This document shows, one piece after another, positions 29,001 to 36,847 of a stretch of 64,000 bases of DNA. Made by a program: the position numbers and the translations under genes. The stretch is taken from positions 124,001 to 188,000 of the forward strand of contig NZ_VUMH01000005.1 in assembly GCF_009696265.1 (NCBI RefSeq). Reading direction: 5' to 3'. Each line of letters opens with the position of its first letter. Position 1 is the first letter of the stretch. The notes beneath the pieces are model-generated. The model was not told the DNA's origin, did no database searches, and worked only from the letters and a program-made list of their open reading frames with translations. The DNA is from Desulfovibrio porci (GTDB taxonomy: Bacteria; Desulfobacterota; Desulfovibrionia; Desulfovibrionales; Desulfovibrionaceae).

Positions 29001-29190
29001 CGTCTGGGACGACGCCCCGCGCACGGATGAGGAGAAGGAGCGCCGCAGCGAAGGCGAATTCAGCATTGACGCCATTACAGACAACCAGGGCCGCAGCGTG
29101 GACCGCCGCGACCTGGAAATACGTCTGCAAACCCTGAAACTGGACGAAGGCTACTGGCTGGATACCGGCATTGTGACCGACGCCGGCTAG
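26077..29190 (+). CDS. srfB: SrfB family protein (actin/Hsp70-like ATPase fold)
   Basis: 1037 residues from ATG 26077 (AAGGA well spaced; 2 bases after the srfA-like stop). After an N-terminal domain of ~250 residues the two phosphate-binding motifs of the actin/Hsp70 superfamily appear: DIGNSRTTG at 258 and DIGGGTTDLS at 579, far apart because of a large insertion. LLTGRPSAWQGV near residue 805 resembles the adenosine motif. This is the SrfB family, named from the Salmonella SsrB-regulated srfABC genes and of unknown mechanism. It is expected to be cytosolic and to bind ATP. Confidence 0.82.
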   Translation: MDAIPRYLSPVSIIPGGCPQFLDFSLSEEVIHRLRRYFREEKKQEGDAGGRYTHYLRCLVETENGFVDQLTGQPCDYDYDMNARRALDVWEGHWLPVPFLRTLDQLWPDGGRRFECGPSNWARAMVMRSEQQPGQLRVVLAFDTNVEPRPAEGEEYHALSPQDVAAHGHFMLAHQVRDNSWFLNAAWVDEWLSGIYSAWRQTRHHGRGSWQEETPYVLEHLASYLTWLETVRLALDDLAAQVINPDRDTPVDVDLILDIGNSRTTGILVETLPQRVTNLNDSYLLELRDLSRPDRVYAEPFETRVEFVDAAFGNDALSRRSGRQSPAFAWPSAVRIGPEAARLATQAVCAEGTTGMSSPKRYLWDERPWQQSWRYNTGGKAEPMVSRGLFARQLNPQGTPLACFDDPLFKKSPALQRQQAEPIFESLFTRSSLMLFMMGEILTQALVTINSPATRVRRELPNLPRRLRRLIFTVPTAMPVAEKRIFRRWVLWAVRVIWDALGWGQWYLPQQQNKGQSGDYRLSPQVRCDWDEASCSQLVLLYNELAVKQHGDAHHLFRLMGKPRASCGDHPCVRVASIDIGGGTTDLSITTYELASGEGDTARIVPHTEFRDGFNIAGDEVLREVVANHVIPAIGDALAAQGLSEPRGLLGQLFGRDAIGMSQEERNTRVRLVRQIAVPVALGLLAACENPDMRDAGYSCVLGDFFEPDPLAPAQEHAVPALDDNTPAGFSPAARAPRPQAAILRAVETLVRRAAPFIQNFNILDVPIQVRPRAVDATIRATLGPTLSALCEMVHLYDSDVLLLTGRPSAWQGVIAPVLAKLPVPPDRIIPMRQYHVGSWYPFADALGRITDPKTTVVVGAILCALADGHLEGFSFDSGALRLTSTARYIGEMDINSQLKRPKVWFSVDVESKEGTEQSRQVAFSGPLSIGYRQLDAERWPTTRYHLLAFAGEEARSRASGRLPYTVEVRLRVEDVWDDAPRTDEEKERRSEGEFSIDAITDNQGRSVDRRDLEIRLQTLKLDEGYWLDTGIVTDAG

Positions 29191-29288
29191 GGGCTGTCTC
29201 TAAATCCTTGCCGTGAAATGCGCGTGGGCGGGCTTTGCCTGCCGGGAACGAACATTTCGAGTGTTGAATGCACCAAATGAGGATGGCT
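29191..29288 (+). other. srfB–srfC spacer with an IS-end-like sequence
   Basis: Directly after the srfB stop, GGGGCTGTCTCTAAAT (29190–29205) matches 15 of 16 bases of the terminal repeat of the IS5-type remnant at 38785. All other junctions between 23.6 and 32 kb are under 10 bases or overlapping, so this spacer is unusual and may be the scar of a lost insertion. Confidence 0.4.
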
Positions 29289-31922
29289 ATGCAGCAGGAT
29301 ACCGATCTGGCCCGGCTTTGCCGCGATTTGGCGGAGCAATCCCGTCAGGCCGAGGACTGGCTTCAGGACAATTGTGAACTGGTGGGCGGCGAATGCGCGG
29401 CCCTGCAAAAGGATATGCGCCACGCGGCCCGCTTTTTTCACAAATGCGAGCAGGCCGCGCGCCGCAAGATGTGCGTGGGCGTATTCGGGCCCAGCCAGTC
29501 CGGCAAATCCTATCTCATCTCGGCTCTGGCCCGCGACGCCAAGGGCTCCCTGTCGGCGGATTTCGGCGGCACATGCTATGATTTCATCACCCAGATCAAT
29601 CCTGAAGGCGGCAAGGAATCCACGGGCCTGGTGACCCGCTTCACCACCACCCCGCCCGAAGGCCTGTCCGAAGGCTTTCCCATCCGCCTGCGTCTGCTCT
29701 CTGAAACGGACGTGGCCCGTGTGCTGGCCAATACCTATTATGCCGACTGTGAGCATAAGGAAGCCCCTCAGCCCGAGGCAATGACGGCAGCTCTGGACGC
29801 CCTGGAGGCCCGCGCCTCCCGGACCGCCCCCACTGCCCCGGCCGACGGCGCGTTGAGCGGCGACGACGTGGAAGACTTGAGGGAATACATTAACAAAAAT
29901 TTCAGTTCCCGGCCGCGAGTGCAGATGCTGCAAAAAGGCTACTGGCTGCGGGCCGCGGAACTGGCTCCGCGCCTGGGCCTGGAAGACAGGGCGCAATTGC
30001 TGGGCCTGATCTGGAACAGCGTGCCGCAATTTCAGGGCCTTTACCTGCAACTCTGCGGCGCGTTGCGCGACCTAGGCCACCCGGCCGAGGCCGGTTGCCC
30101 CATTGAGGCTCTGATCCCGCGCGAGACCAGCATCATTGACGTGGCCCTGCTGCGCGGCCTCAGTGAGCCGTCCACGGACATGCTGACCATTCTGGGAGCC
30201 GGGGGACGCAAGGCCGCGCTGCCGCGCGCCGTGGTCACGGCCCTGACCGCTGAAATCACCATCTATATGCGCGAAAAGCCGGACGACTTCTTTGATCACA
30301 CCGATTTGCTGGACTTTCCCGGCTACCGTTCCCGCCTGAAACTCGAAAACCTCAATCAGGAGCTGGAGCGCCCCGGCACCCTGGAAAACCTTTTCCTGCG
30401 CGGCAAGGTAGCCTACCTGTTCGAGCGCTATTGCGAGGAAAAAGAGCTCACCAGCATGTTGCTCTGCATCGGGCCCGGCAATCAGGAAGTGCAGGATCTG
30501 CCGCGCGCCGTGTATGACTGGATATGCTCCACCCACGGTGAAAACCCGGCCCACCGCGCGGGCAAGGCCCCGGCGCTCTTTTTCGTGCTGACCAAGATGG
30601 ATATGGAATTCGAAAAGAAAAAGGGCACGCCCTCCGTGGAAACGCGCTGGACCACGCGCCTGCAGTCCTCTTTGCTGGACTTTTTCGGCAAGCAGCACGA
30701 CTGGCCGGAAAACTGGGACGGCAGCCATCCCTTCCGCAACGTCTTCCTGCTGCGCAATCCCAATTTCCGCAGTGAGGCCATTTTCAGTTTTGACGGCGAC
30801 AGGGAAAGCGGCATCCGGCCGGAGCAGACGGCCTACGTGGAAGAAGTGCGCCAGGCCTTTTTGCAATCGCCTCTGGTGCAACGCCATGTCAGCGAGCCCG
30901 AAACCGTCTGGCAGGCGGCCATGACCCTCAATGACGGCGGCGTGGCCCTGCTGCGCGAAAAACTGCGCCCGCTCTGCAATCCCGAGCTGAAACGCCGCCA
31001 GATCACAGTCAGCCTGGACGAAAAACGCGAACAGGTGCTGACCAGGCTCACGCCTTTTTACAAAAGCGACGACCGCGAGGAACAGCGCCGCCGGCAGGAG
31101 CAGCTTTCCCGCGTGCTGGTGGCCCGGCTGGCCCGGCTGGCGGAAAAACAGCTCTTCGGCGAATTCCTGCGCGGCCTGCAGGTGCGGGATTTCGACCTCT
31201 ACGAGATCTGCTCCCGCGCCGGTCAGAGCCGGGATCAGGCCGACGCGCCGCCCGCGCCCGCGCCGGTGGTGGGGACGCGGGTTTCCGCCAATGACATTCT
31301 GGGCGACATTTTCGGCGACAGCCAGTCCGCGCCCGCCGTGCCTGAAACCGGAGAAGAGGACCGCGCCCGCGATACGGCCGCCGTTTTCGCCGGTCTGGCG
31401 CTGGAGCACTGGATCGGGCGCTTGCGCGATCTGGCCGGCGACGCGGAGGCCCGCAATTATTTCGGTCTGCCCGCCAAAGAGCTGGACCAGTTCTGCCATG
31501 AGCTGATCACCGCCGCCGCGCGTTGCGGGCTGCGCGAAAATCTTGAGGCCGATTTGCGGCGAAGTTCGGCCTACAGCAATATGGCCCGCGAGCGCCTGAT
31601 CTGGAAGCAGGTCAGCCTGGCGGCCGACGCCGTCAACGCCTTTGTGGACTGGCTGGGTTTCGACCCCCGCTTCAAGGATCAGGCGGCGCGCACCATTCTG
31701 TTCGGCGGCAAAAGCGTCAGCCTGTTCAATCCGCCCCCGGCCGTCACGGGCGAACCGCATATCGCGGAGGAAGAATCGCCCTATGACCGCCTCTGGTACA
31801 CGGACTGGCTGCGGGCCCTGGCTTACAGCGTGACCGCCAATGTGGATTTTGACGGCCGACAGACCGTCAATCCGGAACAAAACAACCGCCTGCGCGACAT
31901 CCTGCGGGCCTTCAAGGAATAA
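29289..31922 (+). CDS. srfC: SrfC family dynamin-like GTPase
   Basis: 877 residues from ATG 29289, which has GAGG at good distance; in-frame ATGs at 29268, 29277 and 29283 are possible. GTPase motifs: G1 GPSQSGKS at 67–74, G3 DFPG at 342, G4 LTKMD around 434–438. The large G1–G3 spacing and the helical remainder resemble dynamin-like proteins and match the SrfC virulence-factor family. A Pro/Ala linker near residue 660 separates the GTPase/stalk part from a C-terminal helical domain. Cytosolic or membrane-peripheral. It should work with SrfB. Confidence 0.82.
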   Translation: MQQDTDLARLCRDLAEQSRQAEDWLQDNCELVGGECAALQKDMRHAARFFHKCEQAARRKMCVGVFGPSQSGKSYLISALARDAKGSLSADFGGTCYDFITQINPEGGKESTGLVTRFTTTPPEGLSEGFPIRLRLLSETDVARVLANTYYADCEHKEAPQPEAMTAALDALEARASRTAPTAPADGALSGDDVEDLREYINKNFSSRPRVQMLQKGYWLRAAELAPRLGLEDRAQLLGLIWNSVPQFQGLYLQLCGALRDLGHPAEAGCPIEALIPRETSIIDVALLRGLSEPSTDMLTILGAGGRKAALPRAVVTALTAEITIYMREKPDDFFDHTDLLDFPGYRSRLKLENLNQELERPGTLENLFLRGKVAYLFERYCEEKELTSMLLCIGPGNQEVQDLPRAVYDWICSTHGENPAHRAGKAPALFFVLTKMDMEFEKKKGTPSVETRWTTRLQSSLLDFFGKQHDWPENWDGSHPFRNVFLLRNPNFRSEAIFSFDGDRESGIRPEQTAYVEEVRQAFLQSPLVQRHVSEPETVWQAAMTLNDGGVALLREKLRPLCNPELKRRQITVSLDEKREQVLTRLTPFYKSDDREEQRRRQEQLSRVLVARLARLAEKQLFGEFLRGLQVRDFDLYEICSRAGQSRDQADAPPAPAPVVGTRVSANDILGDIFGDSQSAPAVPETGEEDRARDTAAVFAGLALEHWIGRLRDLAGDAEARNYFGLPAKELDQFCHELITAAARCGLRENLEADLRRSSAYSNMARERLIWKQVSLAADAVNAFVDWLGFDPRFKDQAARTILFGGKSVSLFNPPPAVTGEPHIAEEESPYDRLWYTDWLRALAYSVTANVDFDGRQTVNPEQNNRLRDILRAFKE

Positions 31923-31923
31923 C

Positions 31924-32955
31924 ATGCGCGCCACCATCACAGCGGACTCCTCTCGCGGCCCCGGTTACGGCATTATCGAAATCCACGACGCGGGCAATGT
32001 CATTGATCCTGTTTTTGTGCTCCGCCGGGGTTCGGACGGCAAAACCCTTTCCGGCGGCGGCTGGCAGGAGAGCGAAAGCGCGCTCACGCCCGACGCCTGG
32101 GACAATGACGGCGGCAGCCTGCGCCTGTCCGTGGGCCCGGCCGTGGTGGACGAGATGGACAATCTGGACGCCTACCGCCTCAGCCTGCCCGGCGCGGGCG
32201 TCTGCGTGCTGGTTCTCCGGGATCTGGTCTATTCGCATATCAGCGGCGGCCAGGGCGTCGGCGTCTATGCGCCGCCCGCCCCCGAAGCCGAAGCGCCGGT
32301 GGAGACTGTGACGGAGCCCGAGCCGGTGGCGGAAGAAGAAACCCCGCCGGAACCGGTTTTGCCTTCCGTGGTCGGGGAGCCGCCCCTGGAAATGCCCGAG
32401 GAGCGCAAAGGGAAAAAAGGCGGCAAAGGCGGCCTGCTGGCGGGCGCGCTGCTGCTTCTGCTGCTGATCGGCGGCGCTGTGTGGTGGTTTGCGCTACGCG
32501 CGCCGGAAAAACCGCCCCTGCCGCCCGCGCCCGCAGCGGACCAGAACCGGACGGCCCCCGCCGCATCCGCCGAAAAATCTCCTCTAGCCGCCGCGCGTGA
32601 GCAGTTGCGCGGCGAGGCCCGGCCCGAAATGAGCCTGGCCCTGGCCAAGCCCATGCGCAAGGACGGCGCCGGCGCTGAAGAAAGCGACGCGGCCTTTCTG
32701 CTGCTGGAAGACGCGGCCCAGAAGGGCAATGCGGAAGCCATGCTGCTGGTGGGGCAGTTTTACGATCCACTCAGTCCCCTGCCGCACGGCAGCATTCCTG
32801 TGGACATGAGCCAGGCAAAGCACTGGTACGAGCAGGCTGCGCAAAAAGGCCGGACCGAAGCCGCCAAGGCTCTGGACGCCCTGCGCGTCCATGCGCGGGA
32901 CGAAGCGGCCAAGGGCAACACCGAAGCCCAAAACCTGCTGCAAAACTGGAAGTAA
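31924..32955 (+). CDS. Single-pass membrane protein with Sel1-like repeats
   Basis: 343 residues from ATG 31924, one base after the srfC stop. An N-terminal β-rich domain of ~115 residues is followed by a Pro/Glu-rich linker, a KGKKGGKGG basic stretch, one membrane helix (about 170–190), a second Pro/Ala linker, and two or three Sel1/TPR-like units (LLLEDAAQKGNAEAMLLVGQFY, AKHWYEQAAQKGRTEAAKAL). The basic stretch before the helix predicts the N terminus inside and the repeats in the periplasm, the same topology as the protease and SrfA-like protein. Confidence 0.72.
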   Translation: MRATITADSSRGPGYGIIEIHDAGNVIDPVFVLRRGSDGKTLSGGGWQESESALTPDAWDNDGGSLRLSVGPAVVDEMDNLDAYRLSLPGAGVCVLVLRDLVYSHISGGQGVGVYAPPAPEAEAPVETVTEPEPVAEEETPPEPVLPSVVGEPPLEMPEERKGKKGGKGGLLAGALLLLLLIGGAVWWFALRAPEKPPLPPAPAADQNRTAPAASAEKSPLAAAREQLRGEARPEMSLALAKPMRKDGAGAEESDAAFLLLEDAAQKGNAEAMLLVGQFYDPLSPLPHGSIPVDMSQAKHWYEQAAQKGRTEAAKALDALRVHARDEAAKGNTEAQNLLQNWK

Positions 32956-33020
32956 GGCGCGACCGGACCGTTTGCGCGCTGTAGAGCCGCACGGCCCGCG
33001 TTCCGCGCAAGGAGAAAAAA

Positions 33021-35033
33021 ATGCATCTGAGCGTCCGTTTGTGGCTGCCCCTTTTTGCGGCGCTGTGTCTGGGGCTGGCCGCCGCGGCTGTCCGGGCCGA
33101 ACCGGCTTCCGCACCGGCTCCTTCCTCCGGCCCGTTGCTCCAGGAGGGCAAAAAAAACCTTTTCCAGCGGGTGGTCAGCCATCCGGGGGCCAGCCTGCGG
33201 GCCGAACCCAGGGCCGACGCCACAGTGCTTCAGGAAGCCGTGGTTCCCTTTACCGTGCTCTATGTCTACGCCCGGCAGGACGGCTGGCTGCGGGTGGGCC
33301 CTTCCACCAGCCAACCCGCGGGTTGGCTGGAAGCGGCCAAGGCCACGGACTGGAACCAGTCCCTGACCTTGCTGTTCACCCCGCGCACGGGGCGTGATCC
33401 GGTGCTTTTCTTCAAGACCGAGCAGGACCTCAACGCCCTCTGTTCCGCCCAGGACATGGAAAAGCAACTGGACGCCCTGCTGAACGCGGCGGCCGCATTC
33501 GCCAAACCGGGCACAGGCGGCGCGGCCGCCGATCTGCCCGCGACCTTCCCCGTCATCGCCAGCGAACCCGGCGGCGCCCAGGGGGCGGTGTCTGAAAAGC
33601 GTTTTTATCTCATGCCCATTCTGGCCATGCAGGACCCCTTTGACGGGGTGAAATTTCTGCGCGTGGCCTCCATTGACCCCGGCGACTATGCGAAAAACAA
33701 GAACAGCCAGGGCAAAAACGGCCCGCCCAAGACCGGCATCGCGCTGGTCATCGACACCTCCATTTCCATGAAACCCTATATTGAGCAGAGCTTCAACGTG
33801 GTCCGGCAGATCTACGACAAGATCGAACAGGACAAGATGGCCGACAATGTGGGCTTCGCTGTGGTGGCTTTCCGCAGCAGCACCACGGCAACGCCCGGCC
33901 TGGAATACGTCTCCAGGGTGGTCAGCGATTTCGCCACGGCCAAAAACCGCAAGAGCCTGGAGGACAAACTGGCCCAGGTGCGCGAGGCCACGGTCTCCAG
34001 CCACGACTTTAACGAGGATTCCCTGGCGGGCGTGTACAAGGCCGTGGAAGAGCTGAACTGGAGCGAATATACCTCGCGCCTGATCCTCCTGATCACCGAC
34101 GCGGGCCCCCTGAAAAGCGACGACACGTACGCCTCGGTCAAGATGGGCGTCAACGAGCTCAATGATTTCGCCCGGCAAAAAGGCATCTGGATCACGGTGC
34201 TGCACGTCAAAAGCCCCGGCGGGGCCAAGAATCACAGCTACGCCGAACAGAGCTACCGCGCCCTGAGCAAGCTTTCCGGCAACCGTTCCAATTATCAGGC
34301 TGTCGCCGCTCCCACCCCGGCGGAAGGCGCGCGCCAGTTCGCGGCCGTGGCCAAAACCCTGGCCGCGGGCATGGTGGATATGGTCAAGAATACGGCCGAC
34401 GGCAAAATCATGACCCGGCCCAAGGATGAAACGCCGCAGCAGGCCACGCCCGAACAGCGGGCGGCCCAACTGGCCGCGACCCTGGGCTATGCCATGCAGC
34501 TGGAATATCTGGGCCGGGCGCGAGAAAACCAGGCCCCCGGCGTGGTCAATTCCTGGATCGCGGACATGGACCTCAAGCGTCTCGCCAGGCATGAGCAAAG
34601 CCCCAGCGTGGAAGTGGCCGTGCTGCTGACCAAAAATCAGCTCAACGACCTCAGCGCGCAGCTCAAGGCCATCATCGACAATGCCGAGCGCACCAAAAAG
34701 ACCGACTCGCGCGACTTCTTCCAGGGCATTCTTTCAGCCTCCACGCGCATGGCGCGCGATCCCAATCTGCCCACTCAGGGCAAGAATCTGGCCGAACTGG
34801 GCGTACTGGCCGAATTTCTGGACGGCCTGCCCTACAAGAGCGACATCATGCTGCTGCGCGAAGAGGACTGGTACCGCATGAGCATCGGCGAGCAGACGGC
34901 CTTCATCAACCGGCTCAAGTCCCGCCTGGCCCGCTATGAGGAATACGACCGGGACCGCGCCAACTGGGAAAGCTTCGGCCAGCCCAACGCCGGGGACTGG
35001 GTCTACCGCGTGCCCCTGAACATGCTGCCGTAG
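33021..35033 (+). CDS. Secreted vWA-domain protein with SH3-like N terminus
   Basis: 670 residues with a signal peptide (LPLFAALCLGLAAAAVRA). Residues ~50–115 form a bacterial SH3-like domain (SHPGASLRAEPRADA, DGWLRVG). The von Willebrand A domain starts around residue 238 with the MIDAS motif DTSISM at 245–250, followed by FAVVAFRSST and LILLITDAGPL. A helical C-terminal domain of ~230 residues follows. No kinase domain is present. Good RBS (AAGGAG). It is probably a periplasmic metal-dependent binding module of the Srf-type cluster and the last gene before the remodelled segment. Confidence 0.78.
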   Translation: MHLSVRLWLPLFAALCLGLAAAAVRAEPASAPAPSSGPLLQEGKKNLFQRVVSHPGASLRAEPRADATVLQEAVVPFTVLYVYARQDGWLRVGPSTSQPAGWLEAAKATDWNQSLTLLFTPRTGRDPVLFFKTEQDLNALCSAQDMEKQLDALLNAAAAFAKPGTGGAAADLPATFPVIASEPGGAQGAVSEKRFYLMPILAMQDPFDGVKFLRVASIDPGDYAKNKNSQGKNGPPKTGIALVIDTSISMKPYIEQSFNVVRQIYDKIEQDKMADNVGFAVVAFRSSTTATPGLEYVSRVVSDFATAKNRKSLEDKLAQVREATVSSHDFNEDSLAGVYKAVEELNWSEYTSRLILLITDAGPLKSDDTYASVKMGVNELNDFARQKGIWITVLHVKSPGGAKNHSYAEQSYRALSKLSGNRSNYQAVAAPTPAEGARQFAAVAKTLAAGMVDMVKNTADGKIMTRPKDETPQQATPEQRAAQLAATLGYAMQLEYLGRARENQAPGVVNSWIADMDLKRLARHEQSPSVEVAVLLTKNQLNDLSAQLKAIIDNAERTKKTDSRDFFQGILSASTRMARDPNLPTQGKNLAELGVLAEFLDGLPYKSDIMLLREEDWYRMSIGEQTAFINRLKSRLARYEEYDRDRANWESFGQPNAGDWVYRVPLNMLP

Positions 35034-35127
35034 CCGACGGCTCCCGGCCATGTATCAGCTTAACGCTGATTGACTCTGAGAAGAACTGAAAGCCCCGGTT
35101 CGCTCCGGCGGCCGCCTGTAACGCGCA

Positions 35128-35161
35128 CCGGCGCTCCCCGCCTGAACGGAGAGCGCCGGTG
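35128..35161. terminator. Hairpin between the vWA gene and the RTX pseudogene
   Basis: ACCGGCGCTC pairs with GAGCGCCGGT (10 perfect pairs, 14-base loop) between two convergent genes. There is no run of T on either side, so it is either a weak terminator or a transcript-end stabiliser. Confidence 0.45.
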
Positions 35162-36134
35162 TGAGTGGATACAAGGCTTGAGCGCCCCTCCAGGCTTACC
35201 TTAAGAACCGGTGAAGACGCCGAGAACATGGTCGGTGAGGACGATGGTGTTGTCCGCCGCCGTAGAGCCAAACGCGGTCACGCCGGTGACGCCCACCAGT
35301 TTGATCACCAGATCGTTGGTTCCGGCGCCCGCCACGCCGTCGCCCTGGATGACGTAGGTGTCGCCGCGGTACTCGAACGCGGCCGTGCTCGTGGCGTCTC
35401 CGATGATGTTGTCGCTCAGCGCCGCCTCGATCAACTGCTCCAGGGAGGCCTTCCCCGTGAAAGTGATAATGCCGTCTTTCGCCCCATAGGTGACGTTGTC
35501 AATGCCTGTCGACTGCCCCGACGCCACATCGCCGAATACAACCTTGGTCGGCAGATACAGCGCGTCCCCGGATTTTTTGTCGGTCTGGAAGCCGCTGACG
35601 CTGTCATAGTTGTTGTACTCGGAATCCCCCCGAACGTATGTCAGCGTGCAGTACCGCATATCTTGACCGGAAGGGGGCATCCCGCTGGCCGTCAGGTCGA
35701 TGGTGTCCGCGCCCTTGCCGCCGTGGATCTCCACGGGGTTTGCGTTATTGTTGGCCGCCACTCTCCCCCCGCCTCCGCTGATGAACATGTCGTCCTGGTC
35801 GGAACCGATGAACTTCACCGCGCCATAGAAGCCGCTCATGTCAATGGAGGCCTGGCCGGTGATCTGGGAGCAGTCAAGCTCATATTTCGCAGTATACTCG
35901 TTATACGTCATGCCCGTGATGGTCAGATTGGCGGCGTATTGAATGTCAAATTCCTTGATTGCGCTGTTGGTGGCGAACGTGAGGCTGACGTCCTCTCCGG
36001 GAGCGTTGACGGTTATTATGTCAGAGGCAAACGCGAGGTCGCCGGAGAGGGTCTCAGGTTGGTCCCGCCGACGATGGTCATATTCACAGACGAGGTGGCG
36101 GGGGTGTTTCCGTGTTCCTTATGGTATTCTTCAA

Positions 36135-36847
36135 GGGGCTGTCCTAGCTAAGAAAAAAGAGCTAGGATAACGCCATGTATGAAAGGCGCAGCAGACTAAG
36201 TAATCGGCAACAGACCGAACTCATAAAATTTTTTGTGGCAGGCGCTACGGCAAGGGCTGCCGGAGAAATGGTAGGAGTAAACCGTAACACAGCCGCATCC
36301 TATTTCATGCGCTTGCGCCGTCTTATTGCTTCCCATCTCCCCAGTTATCGGTTGTCCGGTGAGATAGAAGCTGATGAGAGTTACTTTGGCGGAGTAAGAA
36401 AAGGTAAACGAGGACGGGGAGCTGCCGGAAAAATAGCCGTTTTTGGTCTGCTGAAGAGAAACGGCAGAGTCTATACGGCAATCATTCCCGATGCCCGTAC
36501 GGAAACACTTCTGCCTATCATCAGAGAACAGGTGGAGCCTGACAGCATAGTCTATACGGATACGTTTTCAGCTTACAACGCCCTGGATATCAACGGATTC
36601 CATCATCATCGCATCAATCATTCCCAGAAGTTTGCGGAACAATATAATCATATCAACGGAATAGAAAATTTCTGGAATCAGGCCAAAAGACACTTACGTC
36701 GCTTTAACGGTATCAAGCCTGAACACTTTTACTGGTTCCTCAAGGAGTGCGAATGGCGCTTCAATGGGGGCAATCATAAACAACTCCTAACTGAGCTAAC
36801 TTATTGGGTAAAACAAGCTAAACATTAGTCTTAGCTAGGACAGCCCC
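36135..36847 (+). mobile_element. IS1595-family (IS1016-group-like) insertion sequence, complete
   Basis: 713 bp bounded by inverted repeats GGGGCTGTCCTAGCTAAGA (left) and the matching CTTAGCTAGGACAGCCCC (right). It is flanked by a perfect 8-base target duplication TTCTTCAA at 36127–36134 and 36848–36855. The terminal sequence, size and 8-bp duplication fit the IS1016 group of IS1595. Its GC content is clearly lower than that of its surroundings. The intact ends and duplication point to a recent insertion into the RTX-like gene. Confidence 0.92.
36175..36828 (+). CDS. IS1595-family transposase
   Basis: 217 residues. An N-terminal helix-turn-helix (NRQQTELIKFFVAGATARAA) precedes the ISXO2-like DDE domain: first Asp in GEIEADESYFGG, second in IVYTDTFSAY, and the HINGIENFWNQAKRHLRRFNG block containing the catalytic Asn/His-Glu position. 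The gene fills nearly the whole element and appears intact, so the element may be active. Confidence 0.93.
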   Translation: MYERRSRLSNRQQTELIKFFVAGATARAAGEMVGVNRNTAASYFMRLRRLIASHLPSYRLSGEIEADESYFGGVRKGKRGRGAAGKIAVFGLLKRNGRVYTAIIPDARTETLLPIIREQVEPDSIVYTDTFSAYNALDINGFHHHRINHSQKFAEQYNHINGIENFWNQAKRHLRRFNGIKPEHFYWFLKECEWRFNGGNHKQLLTELTYWVKQAKH

